Part shown: piece by piece, positions 24,459 to 35,520 of the stretch | How positions within the stretch are numbered: the first letter of the stretch is position 1 | Layout: every line of letters starts with the position of its first letter | Assembly (NCBI RefSeq): GCF_963583255.1 | Contig: NC_084815.1 | Coordinates: 16,043,807-16,107,806, forward strand | DNA from: Pyrus communis | Lineage: Eukaryota; Streptophyta; Magnoliopsida; Rosales; Rosaceae | DNA: 64,000 nucleotides | Direction of reading: 5' to 3' | The notes under the pieces: generated by a model | The model's database searches: none | What the model saw: only the letters and a program-made list of their open reading frames with translations | What the model was told of the DNA's origin: nothing | Program-made: the position numbers and the translations under genes

Positions 24459-25275
24459 ATGAATGCAATTATATTTATGCATGTGACCGATTCAATTAAT
24501 TTATTTCTAGGTATGATTAGTGGGGAAGTTAGTTGTCTAGCTAATAGTGCAACTACGCACACCATATTGCATGAGAAATACTATTTTACTAACTTAATAC
24601 CTAATAATGCACCTCTGACAACCCTCTCAGGTCCATCCAACCTGATAGAAGGATACAGAAAAGCTCGTATAATGTTGTCCAATGGTACTGAATTAACCAT
24701 TAAAGAGGCACTCTATTCTCCCCATTCCAGAATAACGTTGCTGAATTTTAGAGATAATCAAGATAATCAATATCATGTTGAAACCACTGAAGAGAATGAC
24801 TTTGAATTTCTTTGTATCACTTCTTATGAATATGGCCAAAAGCATATTCATGAGAAATTGGAACATTTCCCAAGTGGGTTGTACATAACAACTATTCGAG
24901 CCGTCGAGACACACCATGTGGCCAACCCTAGTGTTGGGTTCCAAGACACTTTGCTACTTTGGCATGATTGAATGGGACACCCCGGAAGAGATATGATGCG
25001 CCGTATACTCAAAGCATCTCATGGGCATCACTTGAAATCTTATCCTGGCCATCTGCTTTGCAAAGCATGTTTGTTGGTGAAGTTGAACATTCAACCTTCC
25101 ATTACAAAGATTATTCACGACCCCCTTAACTTTCTTCAGATGATTCAAGGGGATATTTGTGGACCTATCTAACCAATGTGCGAACCATTTAGATACTTTA
25201 TGGTGTTGGTTGATGCATCAACACGATGGTCACATGTTTGCTTATTGTCCACACGCAATGCTACATTTGCGAAAC
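24459..25275 (+). pseudogene. Copia protease/integrase remnant, 5' part
   Basis: The open piece 24459-24971 holds the protease-like region, with CLANSATTHTI where the active-site D-S-G-A would be expected, so the catalytic Asp is Asn here. After a stop come the integrase zinc-finger text GHPGRDMMRRIL and CKACLLVKLN, then GDICGPI and DASTRWSHVCLLSTRNA, which includes core catalytic positions. It is cut at 25275 by the solo LTR. Confidence 0.82.
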
Positions 25276-26928
25276 TGATAGAATTAAAAGCACACCACAA
25301 AGTAGCACACAAATGTCCTATTGATTTTCCTTATTAACACTAATATTTGTCAATTGTAGCATATGAAAATAAGGGTCTTTCCCGTAGAAGATTGTTTTAT
25401 CTAACTACTTAAAATGTCACAAAAACTGGGCTGCTGTCCCTACTGGCCAGCCACCGAAAAATAATTATTAGACCGACTTACACTTATCTAAAGTCAACGA
25501 AATTTTATATGCAGATACTAGACACACAAAGCTACACTCAGACAAATTTTTGGAATTTTTGGAGTTGATTTTCTATTTAAATTAAATCGAACAAAAACAG
25601 GACAAAAACAGATTTTAAGTAGTTCGCAAATTAAGAAAAACGAGTTAGGCGAATTGGTATCCACCACGAAATAATCATGCAAAAATGTTATGTTTCATTC
25701 AAATTCCTTTCATTTTCAGATGAAGATGCTCAAGTTGGCTCAATGTTAGAACTCAACCTATTACTCTTTCTTATGTAGTATGTTAAGAGAATGGCGTTTT
25801 CAACTTAACTTAGTCCCTAACATGCAATCTAGAATGGTGTGTTCATAAATTTAACAAGTAAAAATCATTAAGAACGAAAAGAATTTGAGTCATCACAAGG
25901 CATCGTAAGTACTAGTGTTGTCTTACTTATCCTAGAAATTGGTTCACATGTTAATCGCAATTAACCAGTACTACTCTAGAACATATGTAGGTCCTTATTT
26001 GACAAGGGCAGGCACACACATATTCATAGCATTAGAATCCTAGATATGCTTACTAAGTATGCATCCGTAGAAAACACATAAAGAATTCGTCAATGGGATA
26101 AGTAGTGAACCAATTTTCATCCATTATAAAAGTAATTCAAACGAAATGTCATAACAAACTTGCAATCATATTCGGGGCTTCAAACATCCCCTAACTACTA
26201 AAAATTTAGTTACACAATCCTTAAGTTAAAACAAAAGATAGACATGAGTTTGAGAAAATAGAACCGAAAGAAATCGACTAAGGCTCTCATCTTTCCTTCC
26301 TTCCCCAATGCTACTTTTAAACCAATTCTTGCTGCATCATTTTCTTCTCCTTAACTCACCCACTAATAGTCATTTAGTGATGACAATAAGTGAGAGGAAA
26401 TGTAAAACAATTGTAACTCCTTGGGTAGCCTTTATGCCAATTACTCCCTCTTAATCCTCATCTTTAATTCCATTTCCTCTGATATTTGAATAGGTGTCAG
26501 CTGGTTTGTTCTTGATTGCATCAGTTTTGGCTACTAGATTTATTGGATTTATTGCTTTCAATGTTTTCTTGTCAGTTACAAACTGCTCAGCCTCTTGGGA
26601 ACCTTTCAGTGTTAAAACGGTCTAAAAAAATGATATTAACAATCCGCAAAGTGCTCCAGAAAATAGACATCCGTAGCTTTCCAAGCATATAAGGCTCATT
26701 CTCTAATTTATTCTGAGATGTCCGACACTTGCTTCCAAAGTCAGCTGACCTGCATAGGCAGTTTTGACGAATTTGTTACTTAAAATTCCACTTGTGTTAT
26801 TTTTCTTTTCTTTACTTGACAAATCCTACAAAACACAAAAACAAAGTAAATAACTCAAAAATATAAGGAACTAACTAAGAAAAGACAGGTGAATTTGATA
26901 TAAAATATATATAAATATAAGCTTATCA
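25276..26928 (-). mobile_element. Solo LTR inserted in the Copia integrase
   Basis: The insert is bounded by TGATAGAATT and AAGCTTATCA, with a perfect 5-bp duplication gaaac at 25271-25275 and 26929-26933. Joining the flanks restores gcgaaactcctagc, the uninterrupted integrase reading. On the minus strand it starts TGATAAGCTTATATTTATAT, like the solo LTR at 18439, which sets the orientation. It is 1653 bases with no coding capacity. Confidence 0.9.
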
Positions 26929-27896
26929 GAAACTCCTAGCACAAATTATTAAGCTTAGGGCTCAACACCCTGATTATCCGATCAAGTCGATTCGACCGGA
27001 TAATGTTGGAAAGTTTACGTCACAGACCTTTGATGATTATTGCATGTCTATTGGGATTGAAGTTGAACATCCTGTACCCCATGATCACAACCAAAACACC
27101 CTGGCAAAAGCTTTCATAAAGCGCCTTCAAACAATAGGGCTATGCAATATTGCACACAGCTATGTTAGCCCGCCTGAGGCCCATCAATACCCAACCTCAT
27201 TCACTGTTACAGTTGGTTACTGGATACGAGCCTGACGTCTCGCATTTACGTGTGTTTGGGTGCGCAATCTATGTGCCAATTGTGCCGCCACTACGTACCA
27301 CAATAGGTCCTCAGAGAAAAATGGGAATTTATGTCGGTTATGATTCGCCATCAATTATACGCTACTTAGAGCCCTTGATAAGAGATCTCTTGACCGCACA
27401 TTTTACGAATTGTCACTTTAATAAGACGGTCTTCCCATCGTTAGGGGGAAATAAGATCACTAATGTTCCTGTAAAACGTTGCGAATTATCGTGGATTACT
27501 CCCACTAGATCCTCACACACCTTTGTCTGAAACTGAAGTGCAACGTATTCTAGATCTTCAAAGCATTGCCCAGCTACAAAGATGACGAGATCACATATAC
27601 CCCTTGCAAATGCACCTGCCAAGATAGACGTACCGAATGTACGCCGTAACATCACCGTGGTTGGCCGAATCGTCCCCGAGGGTAGGGCGAGCATACCTCC
27701 CACATGGTAAGGTACATTGGTTGCTAGCTAATCACCTGCTCCTACCTTGAAGCGTGGCAGGCCTTATGGTTCAAAGGATTTGTAACCTCGGAAGAGGAAA
27801 ACGACACAAACTAGTAACCCTAGTCTAAATCCGACCATTGCTTACTCATCTATTCCAACGCATGAGGTTATTCTAGATTACGATGATATTTTATAT
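26929..27896 (+). pseudogene. Copia integrase remnant, 3' part
   Basis: It continues the integrase with RPDNVGKFTSQTFDDYC, then VEHPVPHDHNQN. The expected catalytic Glu in AEAFIKRLQ is Lys here (AKAFIKRLQ). Right after it about 45 bases are missing relative to the element at 2345, and the frame shifts. The rest is open at 27150-27530 (VTGYEPDVSHLRVFG, MGIYVGYDSPSII). It stops at the TIR element that begins at 27900. Confidence 0.82.
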
Positions 27897-27899
27897 GAA

Positions 27900-29104
27900 G
27901 AGCTAGTTTGGTATTGATGTGCTTTTAAAAAAAGCTGCTTCTGTTGTGCTGTGAGAATAAGCAGTTGTGAAATAAAGCAGCAGAGTGTTTGGTAAACTTT
28001 TTTGTAAAAGTGTTTTTGGAAAAAAAAAAAAAACAAAACCAGTATGATAGTGTTTGGTAAACTTCTATGTAAAACAGTTGTGACTATGTGAAATGACCAA
28101 AAAGGGTATAATACTATATTATTATTATGATATTTTATTTAATATTATTATTTTTATGTGAGGATTTTGTGTGGCCTTGGGGCCCACACCCCATTTCCCT
28201 TATCCTTGTGTCATATTTTCCCTCTACACTCTTGAACTCTCTCGAAAACTCTCAACTCTGTTTCTTTCTCTCTGCACTCTCTCCTCCACCGAGACAACCC
28301 CACACACAAACCTTCGATCTCAGACCATCTCACCTCAGCTCTCTCTCTCTGCACTCTCTCTTCCTCCTACTCGAAATCAACTGCCTGAGCTTGAGCTGAG
28401 TGAATTGTATCGGTGAAATGAAGAAATGGGTTTTGGGAAATTAGGGTTCTTGATGGGTTTAGAGCTGCCATAGCTCGGTAAATGAAACGATGTCAGAGGT
28501 TGGGTCTGTTTTCCTCTGATTTTCGTTTAAGATGTTCTCCGCCAGCTGCCACTCGATCCGGTTCCAGTAAACGGCATCGTCAAGGACCTGGTCAGCGAGC
28601 TTCGCCCAGTCTTCAAAGTCGTGAGTGCGGAGATTTTTGGAGACCCACTTGAGGTAGGCTGAAGGGAAGGTGCCAGCATCTTACCCTTGTATTTTCCGAA
28701 GTCGATGACTCTGTCTTTGGCAGGCAGCGGTGTTGAGGTCGATAGAGAATGTGGTTTGGGGGGTTTTGTGGGTTTGAAGGAGCAGGAGAGGTGGATGAGG
28801 TGCATAGAGGTGTGGGAGAATGGTGGGTTTGACGGAGGAGTGTGGAGGCGGAAGAGAGAGCTCAGGGTAGGATTGCTAGAAACTTTCATTAAAGGGTCAC
28901 TGTTCACCCGTGTTTTAAAGGTTTGCGCAGAAGTTGAAAAGCCAGTTTTTCAAAGCTGCATTTTTCTACTTCTGTTTTTTGGTTTTTTTTCACCCAAAGC
29001 TGTGAAAAAAAATCTGAAGCTGAAAGTTTACCAAACACAAAAATGACCCCCAGCTTTTTTTGATACCAGCTTTTTTTTAAATCACCTCAACCCCAAACCA
29101 TACC
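27900..29104. mobile_element. GGTTTGGTATTG-family TIR element carrying a host gene piece
   Basis: The left end GAGCTAGTTTGGTATTG and the reversed right end GGTATGGTTTGGGGTTG are the family TIRs. GAA flanks both sides (27897-27899 and 29105-29107). The first ~210 bases match the element at 39339 almost word for word (aataagcagttgtgaaataa, gtgtttggtaaac, gaccaaaaa). The middle (about 28150-28900) is unrelated, higher in GC, and includes coding sequence resembling a host gene. The 3-bp duplication favours PIF/Harbinger, but the superfamily is not certain. Confidence 0.75.
28501..28889 (-). pseudogene. Captured host-gene fragment, DUF3820-like protein
   Basis: Read on the minus strand from the Met at 28889 (MKVSSNPTLSS), a Ser/Pro-rich leader like a chloroplast transit peptide leads into RVIDFGKYKGKML. 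A one-base deletion near 28669-28675 shifts the frame. The next frame then reads PSAYLKWVSKNLR, FEDWAKLADQVLDD and NRIEWQLAENIL. FGKYKGKxLxxLPxxYLKW is the signature of the DUF3820 (exonuclease-X C-terminal-like) family as found in plants. The piece lies wholly inside the TIR element and lacks a full gene structure. I infer capture from a host locus, followed by decay. Confidence 0.65.
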
Positions 29105-30885
29105 GAAGCATGTCGGGCTTCCGAGAATTGTGAGATTTCGGTCCATTACATAGTATTGGATGAGGTTTGGAATCGGAATGAGATGAATGTCGATGATGCA
29201 TTCACGTATACCGTTGGTTCCGACATCATGCTTAGCAATGACATTGAACCACGCTCTGTTGATAAATATCGATGTAGAACGGATTGGTCAAACTAGAAAC
29301 AAGCAATCTAGGTCGAACTCGATTCGCTCACGAAACGAAAGGTGTTTGGGCCTGTAACTCCTACTCCACCACATATGAAGCTTGTGGGCTACAAGTGGGT
29401 TTTTGTGAGGAAGCGTAATGAGAATAATGAAATAGTAAGATACAAAGCACACCTCGTAGTGCAAGGTTTCTCCCAACACCTTGGGATTGATTACAAGAAG
29501 ACGTATTCCCCTGTAATGGACGTCGTAACGTTCCACTACTTTATCAGTTTGGTAGGTTCCGAAAAAACTGAATATGCAGCTTATGGACGTGGTACGCGTA
29601 TCTTTATTGGGATCTAGCTACGAAAATTTACATGAAAGTTCCAGAAAGACTTCCATTGACTAGTTCAAATAGTTCTAGACCACGGAACACTTTCTCGATT
29701 AGATTGAGGAGGTACTCTACTGATTAAAACAATCGGGGCATATGTGGTATAACTGTTTGAGTGAATATTTGAAAAGCCAAGGTTAAAGAATAACAAACTA
29801 TACCCATGCGTGTTCATTAAGAAGTCACATTCCAAATTTGTGATCGTTGCAGTTTATGTCGACAACATGAACCTCATTAGAACTCCCACAAAGCTTAAGG
29901 AAATTGCCACACACCTGAAATCGGAATTTGAGATGAAAGATCTTGGGAAAACTAGATATTATCTTGGCCTGGAGATCGAGCATTGTTCAGATGGAATCCT
30001 AGTACATCAATCGAACTACACCCAGAAGGTGTTGCGACGCTTTAATGAGGATAAAACGAAGCCTTCGAGTACTCCTATGGTCGTTCGGACTCTAAATGCT
30101 AAACAAGATCCCTTCCGTCCAAAGGAGGATGAGGAAGAAATTTTGGAGCCTAAAGTTCCATACCTAAGTGCAATTGGTGCTTTATTGCACTTGGCTCAAT
30201 GCACTAGACCCGACATCTCCTTCGATGTTAATCTTTTGGGTAGATATAGCAATGCTCCTACACGCAAAAACTAGAATGGTGTTAAAGACATTTTCCGTTA
30301 CCTCAAGGGTACAACAAATATGGGCTTGTTCTACACCCATGAATCCTCGAGAAGAGCCGCCACCCCCCTTGGTCCTCGGGTTAATTCACACCTCGTTGGT
30401 TACAAATATGCTGGTTATCTGTTTGACCCACATAGGGCACGTTCTCAAACGGGTTATGATTTTACCATTGAAGACACCGCTATATCTTAGAAGTCTACCA
30501 AACAAACGCTAGTTGCAACTTTTTCGAACTATGCTGAGATTCTAGCCCTGCATAAAGCCTCATAAGAATGCTTTTCGCTGAGAACAGTTATGGAACATAT
30601 TTGAAGAACTAGTGGTCTTTCTTCCATTGTTGACCTTCCTACGATGATCTTTAAAGACAATGCAACATGTATCGAGCAATTAAAGAAGGGATACATCAAG
30701 GGAGACAACACCAAGCACATAACACTGAAGTTCTTTTTTTCTCACTAACAACAACAGCATTAGAACATTGAAGTCAAGCAAATCTGTTCCCAGGACAACC
30801 TGGCCGACCTCTTCACGAAGTCACTGCCCAAGTCTACTTTTTAGAAGCTCGTCCAAGGAATCGGTATGCGTAAATTATCTGAGTT
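29105..30885 (+). pseudogene. Copia RT and RNase H remnant
   Basis: RT text: GYKWVFVRKRNENNEIVRYK, VVQGFSQHLGIDYKKTYSP. After frameshifts comes an open piece at 29810-30274 with the active-site motif as YVDNM instead of YVDDM, then MKDLGKTRYYLGLEIEH. RNase H follows (LSAIGALLHLAQ, RPDISFDVNLLGRYSNAP, then KDNATCIEQLKKGYIKGDN) and LADLFTKSLPKSTF near 30800. Multiple stops interrupt it. Confidence 0.85.
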
Positions 30886-31310
30886 AAATCGCTTGTAGTT
30901 CTCTTATTCATAAGTTATGTCTAACTCAAGGGGTGTATCCTGAAGCATATGTATTCTTTTTCCTACGATTAGGAGCAATTTTCCCACTGGGTTTTTGCTA
31001 CCTAATAAGGTTTTAACAAGGCACCCATCCTGGAATGATCATACTCCGTTGAGTTCACTAATTTCATCATGTTTGATGTTTGTTTTAGACAGTATGCATA
31101 CTTCTCACTTTTCTCCTTAATCTATAGGTTTTCCCCATGCCTTGGGTTTTACCATAGTGAGGTTTTGTGAGTTTTACTACCAATGCATACTTACTTGTAT
31201 TTGAGACTCGCGTTCACTCGTTATGTCGTTGACTTCATCAACTGTTCTACCTCATCTGCTAAAGATCTAATACGACATTTTGTTTGAGTATTTATACACT
31301 CAAGGGGGAG

Positions 31311-31579
31311 TGTTGCAGTTCTATCGAATTAAAATTGTGATTGTGTAAATTATAGTATATCTAGGAGTATCTAGTTTATTCCTAATAGGAGTTGATTACC
31401 TATTAAGAGATGTAATCCTAAAAGGGTAAGGATTCTACATATCCTACTACTATAAATAAAGATATAAAAGGGTGATACAACACACACCTCATAATTAAAT
31501 CTCTCTCTTTCTCTTTTGTTGCCGCCAGTCCCTCTCCCTTTCTATCATTTATACAGTTTAGTCAAATAGGCCTACAATA
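31311..31579 (+). repeat. 3' LTR of the Copia element
   Basis: It follows the purine tract aagggggag (31302-31310). It begins tgttgcagttc and ends cctacaata, the same length as the 5' LTR, with mostly transition differences. Confidence 0.88.
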
Positions 31580-31709
31580 GGAAAGTACTTATTCATAACT
31601 AAAAATAGATTAAAACCCTAGACGATAGTGTTGAGGCTTTTGAGCCACAAAGCTCTCTACCACCCATCATTCTCAGATCTTATCTCCCTCACCTCTCTAC
31701 CACCCATAA

Positions 31710-31894
31710 TAAAAATGATAGTGTTGAGGTTTTGCAACCGCGGTGCTGCTGTTACCGTTGCTGCTCTAGGTGTCAGTGGGCTGCCGCTGCTCTTGCAGCA
31801 GAGTAGAAGAATAAAGAACCCAAGGAAGAGAGTGATGACGATATGGGATTCCGCTTGTTTGATTAAGAGCTCCTCCCAGCAAGATGTAATCTAA
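31710..31894 (+). CDS. Small open frame of unknown status
   Basis: From the Met near 31715 a frame of roughly 59 residues reads MIVLRFCNRGAAVTVAALG, then a hydrophobic stretch and a basic patch (RRIKNPRKRV), ending SSSQQDVI. An earlier in-frame Met at 31628 would extend it through a repeated ctctctaccaccca. I do not recognise the family. The hydrophobic then basic layout could be a small membrane peptide or pure chance. It lies just beyond the Copia 3' LTR with no visible promoter. Confidence 0.22.
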
Positions 31895-33064
31895 TCTTCC
31901 GTTGATGGTTTTTAGTACTTTGAGATTAGTTTTCTTTTTGGCTAATATGTAGTGGTAGTGGGTGAAATTGTCAAGACTCCTGGCTTTCTGCAGAACAAAT
32001 CATGATTTTAAATAAAAAAACAATAATTACAAATAGAGCTACTGTCAAATTTGACATCAACTCTTTTTGCTGCCATTCCATGTCATGCCATATAAGAATT
32101 GGCATTTCGGTTGGAAAACACTTGCGTTGTCTTTTATTATTGTTATTGCTGATGTGGCCATTTTGATATAAAGAATCTGATATCTAGCCAAAAACGACAA
32201 AAAGGCTTCGCCTGAAAGCCAAGAGGTAAAAGCAGATAAAACAATTTAGGCAGCACTTTTGTGCGTCCGACGACCATTTGCCAAAAGAAGACAAATTCAA
32301 TCTTCATAGGTTATTTCAGCAAATTACATATTTAGGGATGGGGATTCTCTTTGATTTTCTTCGGGATGATTTTAAATTACATATTTAAGGATGAGGATTC
32401 TCTTCGCCCTCTTTGTGAAGATTTTAAGAAATAATTTATCTTAGCTATTCATTCACATTGTGTTGCCAATTTTTATTAATTATTATGTAGTTAGAAATCA
32501 TTTTGAATTTTTTATTTAAAAATAATCTCAAATAATATTTAACAAAAACTAATTACAAAGTATAAATAAAAAATACCGATGAACTGATTCATAAGATTCT
32601 TACACAGAGAATACGAATAGAATCATGCTGAATACCATCAACGTCAGCAGAACTTCACGGATTCCCATACGCCATTAGCACCAAAAAGTAATCCCATGAT
32701 AAAATCATAAGCACTTAGATTAGGCTACAATATTTATTTATTTAATTTTTTTTTTTTTGTGAAGAGATTAGGCTACAATATTATTTATTTATTTATTAAT
32801 TATTTGGTCAAAATATTAACAGAAGGACTTGGGCTTTGTGATTAATTATTACTAACCGAAAATTAAGCTAAAGCTCATAAAATTAGCAAAACACCAAATT
32901 ACTAGTTTGTACAAACATTTCCTCCCACTTCTCAATTTTTCTGGCTTTTTCTAAAAGCAATTTGCAATAATTAACAAGAAAAACTTATCCACATAAAATT
33001 ACTTTTTTTTTTTCCGGTTCCCCTTTTGGCCTCTTCGATTTGAGTATGATTAACCCAACAGAAA
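31895..33064. other. Gene-free, AT-rich stretch with MITEs
   Basis: No gene. It contains a diverged member of the GGATCCTC foldback family (about 32380-32610) and a duplicated phrase, gattaggctacaatatt, near 32718 and 32766. Confidence 0.45.
32380..32610. mobile_element. Foldback MITE, GGATCCTC family, copy 4 (diverged)
   Basis: The left edge aggatgaggattctcttcg and the right edge gattcttacacagagaatac keep the family pattern. Inside them, cacattgtgttgccaattttt and, in reverse, the text around aaaactaattacaaagtat correspond to the inner arms. It is the weakest of the four copies. Confidence 0.45.
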
Positions 33065-33072
33065 TATTCACT

Positions 33073-33220
33073 GGGGATGTGCTATCTACACATCCTAGAT
33101 TACTTTTCACACATTCTTGTTAATTTTTATCCGTTGATCTTCTTCAATTCAGCCGATTTAACGATCGAAAATTAGAAGTATGTGTGAGAAGTAAAAGAGG
33201 ATATGTGAATATCACATCCC
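33073..33220. mobile_element. 148-bp MITE with 8-bp target duplication
   Basis: The ends ggggatgtgctatc and gaatatcacatccc are inverted copies. A perfect 8-bp duplication, tattcact, flanks it (33065-33072 and 33221-33228), which fits the hAT superfamily. The inner text cttttcacacattcttgtta faces gtgtgagaagtaaaa. A second copy of identical length is at 40963-41110. It lies just beyond the 3' end of the MAKR-like gene. Confidence 0.88.
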
Positions 33221-33329
33221 TATTCACTTGACCCCTGCTCCAATTTTCCCGCCAAAAAAGCATGCGGGACAAGATCCGGGCCATTAAAGCCCACCTCCTT
33301 CGCCTTGATCCGACGACTTGCGTGACATC

Positions 33330-34723
33330 TCAACTTCCATTTTCTTCGTTCGAGGAATCGCTCACCGACCGAGATATCCGGTTAGTGTCCGAATCTAAAC
33401 CAAAATAAATAAAGATGAAAATTTATAATTAAATTAAAATTGGAGAAAATTATTATAATGGAAATTCAAATTAAAATTACCTCGGGAGGCATTGAAGGAA
33501 CGCTTGCAATGCAGGATGGCGCTTTGGATTCCATCCTGCTGCTGAAGCAGCGAATCATCACTCCTCTGCGCGATTACGGCGGCCGATGGAGCCGCGGCTA
33601 CGGCGGAGGAAGCGGACCGGCTCTTCCCCAAGTGCTTGCAGACCACTCTCAACCCTGCCGGAAAATTCCCATGCTTCTGACCACTCTTCGCATTGCTCGC
33701 CGTCACCGGCGGCGGCTCTGAAACTTCACTCTCCGACTGGGACTTCTCGGCCGGATTCGAAGCCAGCGCCGTCAAGCCGTTCAAGTTGAGCTGCCCGGAC
33801 ATTCTCAGCTTCTCACCGTACCTCTTTGAAACGCGAACGTAGAGAGGCTTCACCATTTTCAAGTACTTTTGCATTACCTCTTTGGGAAAGCGCTTTTCCT
33901 CAGAAGCCGATTCTTCAGAAGCGCTTATCGGCGGCGGCTTCCGCTGGGTCGTATGCGACTTATTAGTTGCAGAGATTCTGGAGCTGTTGTGTCTGGCAAA
34001 CAAAGACACAATGGGAACCTCCTCAACCTTGAATTTCACCGTGAAAAGCTTCTCCTGCTGCTTCTGCTTTTGCGACGGTTCCTCTTGCGGTGGCTTTTCC
34101 TGGGGTTTTTGGGGCGGTTCTTTCGCCACCGCCGCAACAGATCCAGCCGCCGGCAGCTCCGTTTTCCCTGGTTTTTCCGATCCGTTTGAATTCGACTTCA
34201 ATTTCTTCAAACCCAGCATGAAAACACGAAATTTGGTGGCCGATTTCAATAATGAGACGGCGAATTGGGGCTTGGAGTTAGATTCTTCAGATGGGTTGAA
34301 CTCAATCGACAAGGGCTCGATGGGCTCAAGCTTCCCTTTGAAGAACAAGTCGTCGGAGGGAGAGAGAGTCAGATTCGGCTCGACCGTTCTGTCCTGGGTC
34401 GACCCGGAAGAGACGGTGAAGTTAAACTCCTCGTCGTCGCCGCCACCGCTGTCGTCTTCTTGCCGGACATCCTCGTTGCAGCCATCTTCTTGCCGAGCTT
34501 CCTCGTCGTGGTTTTGAGCAAACGCTTCGTCTTCGTCGGGGACGGCGAACTCTAAGTCGAAGAAAGGCCCGTCGTCGTTGTCGCTGTCACTGTCTTCGTC
34601 GTCGTTTTCGGCGACGGCGGTGAGGATTGTGGTGGTGGGTGAAGTGGTGGTGGTGGTGCGCATGTTAGCAGAACCAACCGTGACACCGCCGCGCCAGTGC
34701 TTGAGGAAGCTGAAAGTTTCCAT
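33330..34723 (-). CDS. Membrane-associated kinase regulator (MAKR/BKI1-like)
   Basis: Two exons on the minus strand, 34723-33481 and 33394-33330, with an 86-bp intron (GT at 33480, AG at 33395). They encode 435 residues. The N-terminus METFSFLKHWRGG and GPFFDLEFAVPDEDEAF, a central FRVFMLGLKK, and the C-terminal QQDGIQSAILHCKRSFNASR are MAKR hallmarks. The second exon completes the usual end, DSDTNRISRSVSDSS. MAKR proteins relate to BKI1, bind the plasma membrane through basic patches and modulate receptor kinases in brassinosteroid and other peptide/hormone signalling. Acidic (41-100) and Pro/Gln/Lys-rich (195-225) stretches look disordered. The open frame continues past the donor into the intron to 33434, a false C-terminus. 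Which MAKR it is cannot be decided by eye. Confidence 0.92.
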
Positions 34724-34864
34724 GGTTGGGAGAGCCAGTATAAGGCAGAAGAAGTGGGTATACTGAGTAAAAAGAGAGAGGAAAGAGGCAGGGTTTGCTT
34801 AGATGAATGGGTTTGCGGAGGGAGAAGAACCAGTACCGCTACTGAAAATGCAAGTGACTGGGGT

Positions 34865-34898
<34 letters not shown>

Positions 34899-35520
34899 GG
34901 GGGGGGGAGGGGTAAAAAAAGCGGAGAGAGAGTGACTGGGGTAAATTTTTCATATAAAAATTTAATCGATATTTCACCATTAGACCTTGCATAATATTCA
35001 CACTACTGAGTAGTATGTACCTAAAAATGTTATTAACGCCTCTGATTAATCATAAAATCAACAAATTAAGTGAGTTATTGCAGCGATAAGCACCCACGTG
35101 CACTGTGGGTACGTAGCCTATATGTGTAAGCAGTGACTGCACTTAACATTTCGTCTCTCACTCTTTACATTACAACCTGTGAAGACAGTATGCTCGTGTC
35201 TATATAACCACAACTAATTAGTTCTCATTTCAACTGTGATAGAACCCATATTGCACATGATTAATTACTGATTTCTGAGTTTTGGGTCAGATATAGCCGT
35301 GGCAAAAGGTGAAGTCACACTAAAAGAAAATGAATTGTTAGGAGCAGTCAATTAGGGACAGATTTAAAGAATCGCATCTATTAATGAGTTTTTAAAAGAA
35401 TCGCATCTATTGATATGGCCAAGCAAAAGGCAATGCTGTTTCCAATTTCAAGTTCATATAAATTTTTGTGTTTCATTGGTCGTTTCGTGTTAATAATCTA
35501 CAAGCATGTGTAAAATGCAA
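34724..35520 (-). promoter_or_regulatory. MAKR-like gene upstream region with GA/G-tract
   Basis: On the minus strand a CT microsatellite (34865-34887 as GA) preceded by a 20-base C-run (34888-34907 as G) lies about 140-185 bases before the ATG. CT-rich 5' leaders are common in plant genes. A cacgtg (G-box core) sits in ccacgtgcactgtggg near 35095, about 370 bases upstream. No clear TATA was assigned. The rest holds no gene. Confidence 0.45.

Larger units (their letters stand above)
21504..31579 (+). mobile_element. Copia LTR retrotransposon with both LTRs, decayed
   Basis: The LTRs are both 269 bases (21504-21772 and 31311-31579). By eye they differ at about 31 positions, so they are about 88% identical and the insertion is old. 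Domain order between them is gag, protease, integrase, RT, RNase H, the Copia order. The flanks gaaaa and ggaaa match at 4 of 5 bases. Two younger insertions sit inside: a solo LTR at 25276-26928 and a TIR element at 27900-29104. Without them the element would be about 7.2 kb. Many stops and frameshifts make it inactive. Confidence 0.9.

Noticed and set aside
33882..34517. A 211-residue plus-strand open frame
   Set aside because: It is antisense to the MAKR-like exon. Its low-complexity Ser/Cys/Phe text is the shadow of the acidic and Ser-rich coding strand.
34803..34994. Arg/Glu/Gly-rich frame
   Set aside because: It is produced by the GA microsatellite and G-run.
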